Below, in pieces: positions 46,099 through 50,566 of a DNA stretch of 50,566 nucleotides. The stretch comes from an uncultured Alphaproteobacteria bacterium (GTDB taxonomy: Bacteria > Pseudomonadota > Alphaproteobacteria > Geminicoccales > Geminicoccaceae), in contig CALBAK010000095.1 in assembly GCA_937926445.1 (NCBI GenBank), positions 1-50,566 of the forward strand, read 5' to 3'. The position numbers and the translations under genes were made by a program. The number at the start of each line of letters is the position of its first letter. Positions within the stretch are counted from its first letter, which is position 1. Under the pieces are notes generated by a model. That model worked only from the letters and a program-made list of their open reading frames with translations, was not told the DNA's origin and did no database searches.

Positions 46099-47156
46099 GC
46101 GACCCGGCCGCGCCTCTCCCGCCCGGCCGCGGCCCGCGGCTGCACCGTGTCCGGCTGACAGCCCCGGCCGCCGCGATGCCCGAACTGCTCGAACGGCTCG
46201 AGCCGCTCGCCGATGCCGTCTCGGCCTTCGAGCACGAAGTCGACGAGGCCGCCGAGCCCGTCTCCTTCGAGATCGATCTCTGGCTCGCCGAACGGCCGGA
46301 CCCCGATCTTCTCCGCGCCCGGCTCCTCGAGGTCGGCGCACCGCTCGGCGCCGCCGTCCCGGAGCCGCTGCCGGTCGAGGAGATGCCGCCCGAGACCTGG
46401 CTCGAGGCGGCGCGGCTCGAGATCCGGCCGCAACGCATCGGCCGCTTCCTGATCCACTCCGATCCCGCGGATGCGACACCGGCCGGGGTGGTGCCGATCC
46501 TCATGGAGGCGGGGCTCGCCTTCGGCTCGGGGGAGCATGCCACCACCCGGCTCTGCCTAGCGGCGCTCGACCGACTGGCGGCGCGGCGGCCGCGACGGGT
46601 CCTCGACTTCGGCTGCGGCTCGGGCATTCTCGCGATCGCCGCCGCCAAGGCCGTTCGCTGCCGGGTCCTGGCGGTGGACAACGACCCGATCGCCGTGCGC
46701 GTGGCGGCCGAGAACGTCGATCGCAACGGCGTCGCCGACCGGGTCCGGGTGCGGCTCGCCGACCGGCCCGATCGGCCGGCACCGCGGCGGGCCGGCCCCT
46801 TCGACCTCGTGCTCGCCAACATTCTGGCCGATCCCTTGATCGAGCTCGCTCCGGCGCTGGTGGGCGTGCTCGCGCCGAGCGGCCGGCTCGTCCTCTCGGG
46901 CTTCCTCGATCGCCAGGTGGCGGCGGTCGAGGCCGCCTATAGGCGCTGCGGCCTACGGCGGCTCGCCCGGCTCGAGGAGCGGCCCTGGGCGGCTCTGATC
47001 CTCGCCCGGCTCGGGAACCGGGGGGCTTCGGCCGCCGATACGCCAGGGGCGAGTAGCCGGAGGCGAACCGGCCTGCGCTCGTCGGCACTGAACCGCCGAG
47101 CCGAGCCGACGGGCGTCCGTGGGCGGACGCGAAGGCCGGCCGCGACGGGCGGCTGA
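46095..47156 (+). CDS. prmA: ribosomal protein L11 methyltransferase
   Basis: A 353-residue PrmA, which trimethylates ribosomal protein L11. The substrate-recognition domain is N-terminal (to about 110). The SAM motif is '[18 protein letters not shown]' near residue 168, preceded by '[15 protein letters not shown]', and the catalytic-loop region is '[18 protein letters not shown]'. The start is GTG at 46095, overlapping the uvrD stop (GTGA). The last 45 or so residues after '[10 protein letters not shown]' are a low-complexity arginine/alanine tail not expected in PrmA, reaching close to the rpmI promoter. Confidence 0.9.
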   Translation: MSDPAAPLPPGRGPRLHRVRLTAPAAAMPELLERLEPLADAVSAFEHEVDEAAEPVSFEIDLWLAERPDPDLLRARLLEVGAPLGAAVPEPLPVEEMPPETWLEAARLEIRPQRIGRFLIHSDPADATPAGVVPILMEAGLAFGSGEHATTRLCLAALDRLAARRPRRVLDFGCGSGILAIAAAKAVRCRVLAVDNDPIAVRVAAENVDRNGVADRVRVRLADRPDRPAPRRAGPFDLVLANILADPLIELAPALVGVLAPSGRLVLSGFLDRQVAAVEAAYRRCGLRRLARLEERPWAALILARLGNRGASAADTPGASSRRRTGLRSSALNRRAEPTGVRGRTRRPAATGG

Positions 47157-47166
47157 CGGGCGGCTG

Positions 47167-47195
47167 TTGCCGAGCCCGAGCCGGTCTGCTATGAG
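47167..47195 (+). promoter_or_regulatory. rpmI-rplT promoter (candidate)
   Basis: TTGCCG (47167-47172), an exact 17-nt spacer and TATGAG (47190-47195), 67 bp upstream of the rpmI ATG. It lies just past the prmA stop, consistent with an independent ribosomal-protein transcript. Confidence 0.55.
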
Positions 47196-47262
47196 CCGCG
47201 GGCTTCCGGGCGGCACCCCGGCTTACTCGCTTCGATTCTGTTTCCCCTGGAGTCCGTGTCGC

Positions 47263-47460
47263 ATGCCGAAGATGAAGACCAAGCGGAGCGCCGCCAAGCG
47301 GTTCTCCTTCACCGGGACCGGCAAAGTGAAGCGGGCCCAGGCCTTCCATCGGCACAATTTCACGGGCAAGCCGAAGGCGGCCAAAATGCGGCATCGCAAG
47401 GCGGCCTATCTCGAGGCGGGCGACGCCGCGCTCGTCCGGCAGATGTTGCCCTACGGCTGA
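47263..47460 (+). CDS. rpmI: 50S ribosomal protein L35
   Basis: A 65-residue, very basic protein: '[24 protein letters not shown]' then '[16 protein letters not shown]', the L35 signature. Length is standard. It is followed 52 bp later by rplT, the conserved L35-L20 pair. The infC gene that often precedes them is not here. Confidence 0.97.
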   Translation: MPKMKTKRSAAKRFSFTGTGKVKRAQAFHRHNFTGKPKAAKMRHRKAAYLEAGDAALVRQMLPYG

Positions 47461-47512
47461 CCGGGCTCACCTTCGAGGCCCTATCCGAGACATCTTTCGA
47501 GGCTCGACGTCC

Positions 47513-47872
47513 ATGGCTCGTGTCAAGCGCGGTACCACCTCCCACGCCCGTCACAAGAAGATCCTGGCGCAGGTCAAAGGGCACCGCGGACGGCGGTCGA
47601 CCTGTATCAAGACGGCTCGGCTGTCGATGGAGAAGGCGCTCCAGTACGCTTACCGCGACCGCCGGCAGCGCAAGCGCGACTTCCGTAGCCTCTGGATCCA
47701 GCGGATCAACGCGGCCGTGCGCGAGGTCGGGCTGACCTATTCCCGCTTCATTCACGGGCTCGAGCGAGCCGGCATCGAGGTGGACCGCAAGGTCCTGGCC
47801 GACCTCGCGGTGCGCGATCGGGCCGGGTTCGAGTTGTTCGTCGAACGGGCGCAGGCGGCCCTGCGCGCCTGA
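47513..47872 (+). CDS. rplT: 50S ribosomal protein L20
   Basis: A 119-residue L20, which binds 23S rRNA early in 50S assembly: '[26 protein letters not shown]' at the N terminus and '[24 protein letters not shown]' in the middle. Standard length. L20 can autoregulate the rpmI-rplT transcript in other bacteria; no specific site was identified here. Confidence 0.97.
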   Translation: MARVKRGTTSHARHKKILAQVKGHRGRRSTCIKTARLSMEKALQYAYRDRRQRKRDFRSLWIQRINAAVREVGLTYSRFIHGLERAGIEVDRKVLADLAVRDRAGFELFVERAQAALRA

Positions 47873-47896
47873 GCCGGACGGCTCGGGCGTCGTCCG

Positions 47897-47923
47897 GGGG
47901 GCCGCGAGGCCCCCTTCTCGTTT
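47897..47923 (+). terminator. probable terminator or attenuator between rplT and pheS
   Basis: GGGGGCC (47897-47903) pairs with GGCCCCC (47908-47914) across a GCGA tetraloop, followed by TTCTCGTTT. The T run is interrupted, so it may be a partial terminator or attenuator upstream of pheST. No phenylalanine-rich leader peptide was seen. Confidence 0.55.
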
Positions 47924-48030
47924 GCACCGCGGGCCCCGCGGCGACGCGGCTCGGGCCGAAGGGGCGCGCGGGTCGGCGAAGAGGGGCGCGGGCCGGAAGA
48001 GGCGGTCGGAGGGACGGGGCGAGGTCGGTC

Positions 48031-49107
48031 ATGGATCTGGGCGCGCTCAGGGCGGAGATCGAGGCGGAGATCGCGGCCGCCTGCAGCCTCGAGGCTCTCG
48101 AGGCGGTCCGGGTGGCGGCCCTCGGCCGCAGGGGCCGAGTGACCGAACTCGTCAAGAGCCTCGGCAACCTGCCGGCGGAGGAGCGGCCGCGGGCGGGCCA
48201 GGCCTACAACGAGCTCAAGCGGGCGATCGAGGTGGCGATCGCGGCGCGCCGAGCGGCGCTCGAGGCGGCCGCCCTCGAGGACCGCCTCGCCCGGGAGCGC
48301 ACCGACGTCACGCTGCCGGCGCGCGAGCGGGTCGAGGGGCGGATCCACCCGGTCTCCCAGGTCACCGAGGAGATCGTCGCGATCTTCGCCGACATGGGCT
48401 TCGCCGTCGCCGAGGGGCCGGACATCGAGGACGACTGGCACAATTTCGAGGCCCTCAACATCCCGCCCGAACACCCGGCGCGGCAGATGCAGGACACCTT
48501 CTACGTCGACGCGCGCGACGCCCAGGGCCAGCCGCTGCTGTTGCGTACGCACACGAGCCCGGTGCAGATCCGCACGATGCGCAGCGGCAAACCACCCTTC
48601 CGGATCATCGCTCCGGGCCGCGTCTACCGGCGCGACTACGACATGACGCACACGCCCATGTTCCACCAGGTCGAGGGCCTTTTGATCGACCGGCGGACCC
48701 ACATGGGCCATTTGAAGGGCTGCCTGACCGACTTCGTGCGCGCCTTCTTCGAGCGCGACGACATCCCGGTGCGCTTTCGACCCTCTTACTTCCCCTTCAC
48801 CGAGCCCTCGGCCGAGATGGACATCGGCTGTCGCCGCTCGAAGCAGGAGCTGGTCGTGGGCGAGGGCTCGGATTGGCTCGAGATCCTGGGCTGCGGGATG
48901 GTCCACCCCAGGGTGCTCGAAGCGGTCGGCCTCGACCCCGACGTCTGGCAGGGCTTCGCCTTCGGGATGGGGATCGACCGGGTGGCGATGCTCAAATACG
49001 GCATCCCCGATCTGCGGACCTTCTTCGAGGCCGATCTACGCTGGCTGCGCCACTACGGCTTCTTGCCGCTCGAGGTGCCGACGACCTTCGGGGGGCTCTC
49101 GCGATGA
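48031..49107 (+). CDS. pheS: phenylalanyl-tRNA synthetase alpha subunit
   Basis: A 358-residue catalytic subunit of PheRS. It has an N-terminal coiled-coil (about 1-90). Class II motif 2 lies in '[27 protein letters not shown]', followed by '[17 protein letters not shown]'. Motif 3 is '[22 protein letters not shown]'. It overlaps pheT by 4 bp. The 158-bp gap upstream contains a terminator-like hairpin. Confidence 0.97.
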   Translation: MDLGALRAEIEAEIAAACSLEALEAVRVAALGRRGRVTELVKSLGNLPAEERPRAGQAYNELKRAIEVAIAARRAALEAAALEDRLARERTDVTLPARERVEGRIHPVSQVTEEIVAIFADMGFAVAEGPDIEDDWHNFEALNIPPEHPARQMQDTFYVDARDAQGQPLLLRTHTSPVQIRTMRSGKPPFRIIAPGRVYRRDYDMTHTPMFHQVEGLLIDRRTHMGHLKGCLTDFVRAFFERDDIPVRFRPSYFPFTEPSAEMDIGCRRSKQELVVGEGSDWLEILGCGMVHPRVLEAVGLDPDVWQGFAFGMGIDRVAMLKYGIPDLRTFFEADLRWLRHYGFLPLEVPTTFGGLSR

Positions 49108-50566
49108 AGTTCACCCTCCCCTGGCTCCTCGAACATCTCGAGACCGAAGCCACGGTCGAGCAGATCGCCGAGAAGCTCACCGCCCTCGGCCTCGAGGTCG
49201 AGGAGGTGAGCGATCCGGCCCGCGCGCTTTCCGGCTTCACCGTGGCCCGGGTGCTGGAAGCGCTGCCCCATCCGCACGCCGATCGGCTCAAGCTCTGCCG
49301 CGTTCTGACCCGGGACGGCATCCGGCAGATCGTCTGCGGGGCACCCAACGCCCGGGCCGGGCTCTGGGGGATCCTGGCGAGCGAGGGGCTCGTGATCCCG
49401 GCCACGGGGGAGGTCTTGAAGCGGGCGGTGATCCGCGGGGTCGAGAGCCAGGGCATGCTGTGCTCCGCCCGCGAGCTCGGCCTCGGCGAGGACCACACGG
49501 GCATCATCGAGCTCGAGCCCGGAGGCCTCGAGGTCGGCATGCCGGCCGCCAGAGCACTCGGCCTCGAGGGGCCGGTGCTCACCTTGAAGCTCACTCCGGA
49601 CCGCGCCGACTGCTACGGGGTGGCCGGCATCGCCCGCGATCTCGCGGCCGCCGGCCTCGGCCGGCTGCGAACGCGCGATTTCGCTCCCGTGCCCTCGCGC
49701 GGCGCGCCCGGCCCGTCCATCCGCCTCGACTTCCCGGCCGGGCAAGAGAAGGCCTGCCCGCTCTTCGTCGGGCGGATCGTGCGCGGGGTGAAGAACGGCC
49801 CATCCCCGGCCCGGCTGCGCCATCGCCTCGAGGCGATCGGCCTGCGGCCGATCTCCACGCTCGTCGACATCACCAACTTCGTCACTTTCGATCTCGGCCG
49901 GCCGCTCCACGTCTTCGACGCCGACCGGCTCGAGGGCGATCTCACCGTGCGTTTCGCTCGGCCGGGCGAGCGGCTCCTCGCCCTCGACGGCAAGGAGTAC
50001 GAGCTCACCGAGGGAATGACGGTGATCGCGGATGCCGCCGGCCCCGTGAGCCTCGGCGGCATCATGGGCGGCGAGCGGACGGGGGTCACGGAAGGCACCC
50101 GCGACGTGCTGCTCGAGGTGGCGCTGTTCGATCCGCTCAGGACCGCCGCCACCGGGCGACGGCTCGGCATCGAGAGCGATGCCCGGACCCGCTTCGAGCG
50201 GGGCCTCGACCCCGAGCTCGTGCTGCCGGCCACCGAATACGCCACCCGGCTGATCCTCGAGCTGTGCGGCGGCGAGCCGGGTCCGGCGGTGGTGGCGGGC
50301 GCGGTTCCGCCCCGGCGGCCGCCGCTCCGCTTCCGCGCCGACCGGCTGCCGCGCCTCGCCGGCATCACCCTCGAGCCCGCCGAGATCCGCCGCATTCTCG
50401 AATCCCTCGGCTTCGGCGTGACCGGCGGGCCCGAGGTCTACAGTCTCGAGGTGCCCTCCTGGCGGCAGGACGTCACGACCGAGGCCTGCATCGTCGAGGA
50501 GCTGGCGCGGCTGCACGGGTTCGAGCGGATCCCGCCCGTGCCGGTCCAGAGGCTCGAGGCCGTGGC
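49104..50566 (+). CDS. pheT: phenylalanyl-tRNA synthetase beta subunit (partial at window edge)
   Basis: Begins with ATG at 49104 overlapping the pheS stop (ATGA) and continues without a stop to the window end: 487 of an expected 790-800 residues. The N-terminal EMAP-like tRNA-binding domain is visible ('[23 protein letters not shown]', about 45-67, and 'CGAPNA'), followed by '[20 protein letters not shown]' and the B3/B4 editing region with '[24 protein letters not shown]'. '[23 protein letters not shown]' follows, and the B5 domain starts near residue 410. The gene is intact as far as it is seen. Confidence 0.97.
   Translation, partial: MKFTLPWLLEHLETEATVEQIAEKLTALGLEVEEVSDPARALSGFTVARVLEALPHPHADRLKLCRVLTRDGIRQIVCGAPNARAGLWGILASEGLVIPATGEVLKRAVIRGVESQGMLCSARELGLGEDHTGIIELEPGGLEVGMPAARALGLEGPVLTLKLTPDRADCYGVAGIARDLAAAGLGRLRTRDFAPVPSRGAPGPSIRLDFPAGQEKACPLFVGRIVRGVKNGPSPARLRHRLEAIGLRPISTLVDITNFVTFDLGRPLHVFDADRLEGDLTVRFARPGERLLALDGKEYELTEGMTVIADAAGPVSLGGIMGGERTGVTEGTRDVLLEVALFDPLRTAATGRRLGIESDARTRFERGLDPELVLPATEYATRLILELCGGEPGPAVVAGAVPPRRPPLRFRADRLPRLAGITLEPAEIRRILESLGFGVTGGPEVYSLEVPSWRQDVTTEACIVEELARLHGFERIPPVPVQRLEAV

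Overview
The window is about 50.6 kb of very GC-rich DNA (roughly 70 % by eye) from a bacterial chromosome. The gene families point to an alphaproteobacterium: an Aap-type general amino-acid ABC transporter, a split GlyQ/GlyS glycyl-tRNA synthetase, pyruvate phosphate dikinase, TRAP transporters, a KorAB-type 2-oxoacid:ferredoxin oxidoreductase, and SecA with a C-terminal zinc motif. A deep-branching Rhodospirillales/Geminicoccales-like lineage would fit, but that placement is inference. Because of the base composition nearly every gene casts long open frames on other strands; these were discarded.

Layout. 0-1.7 kb (minus): cystathionine beta-lyase and a DUF29 protein. 1.9-6.1 kb (plus): the complete aapJQMP operon. 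6.3-7.2 kb (plus): a YgfZ/GcvT-like protein, followed by a compact intergenic element at 7.2-7.3 kb (GNRA hairpin, anti-Shine-Dalgarno tract, intrinsic terminator) that looks like a small RNA. 16.1-7.4 kb (minus run): TrmN6-like methyltransferase, S49 peptidase, zinc-ribbon protein, glyQ, glyS, ppdK, meaB. 16.2-17.8 kb (plus): octaprenyl-diphosphate synthase, tRNA-Pro(CGG), rhodanese. 20.7-17.8 kb (minus): korA-korB. 20.8-21.05 kb: remnant of a toxin-antitoxin pair.

The most distinctive part is an eleven-gene minus-strand cluster from 32.2 down to 21.1 kb. In transcription order it encodes a SLAC1/TDT anion transporter, an aldehyde dehydrogenase, TRAP permeases DctQ and DctM, an unusual ferredoxin, a Tat-exported molybdopterin oxidoreductase, its four-cluster Fe-S subunit, an NrfD/PsrC membrane subunit, a periplasmic coiled-coil protein, the TRAP binding protein DctP and a small lipoprotein. 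It reads as one dissimilatory module joining periplasmic quinone-linked redox chemistry, uptake of an organic anion and cytoplasmic aldehyde oxidation. The substrate cannot be read from the sequence.

32.4-39.3 kb (plus): a second aldehyde dehydrogenase, secA, and a two-subunit N,N-dimethylformamidase homologue. 39.3-43.9 kb is a decayed zone: two pseudogenes (one broken by a clean 10-bp tandem duplication, one a multiply frameshifted SAM methyltransferase), an intact SDR dehydrogenase between them, and about 1.6 kb with no recognisable gene. 43.9 kb to the end (plus) is housekeeping: uvrD/pcrA helicase, prmA, rpmI, rplT, pheS, and pheT running off the edge.

Several intergenic regions carry a promoter pattern of TTG-type -35 boxes, a 17-nt spacer and TAT-type -10 boxes (rpmI, tRNA-Pro, secA).
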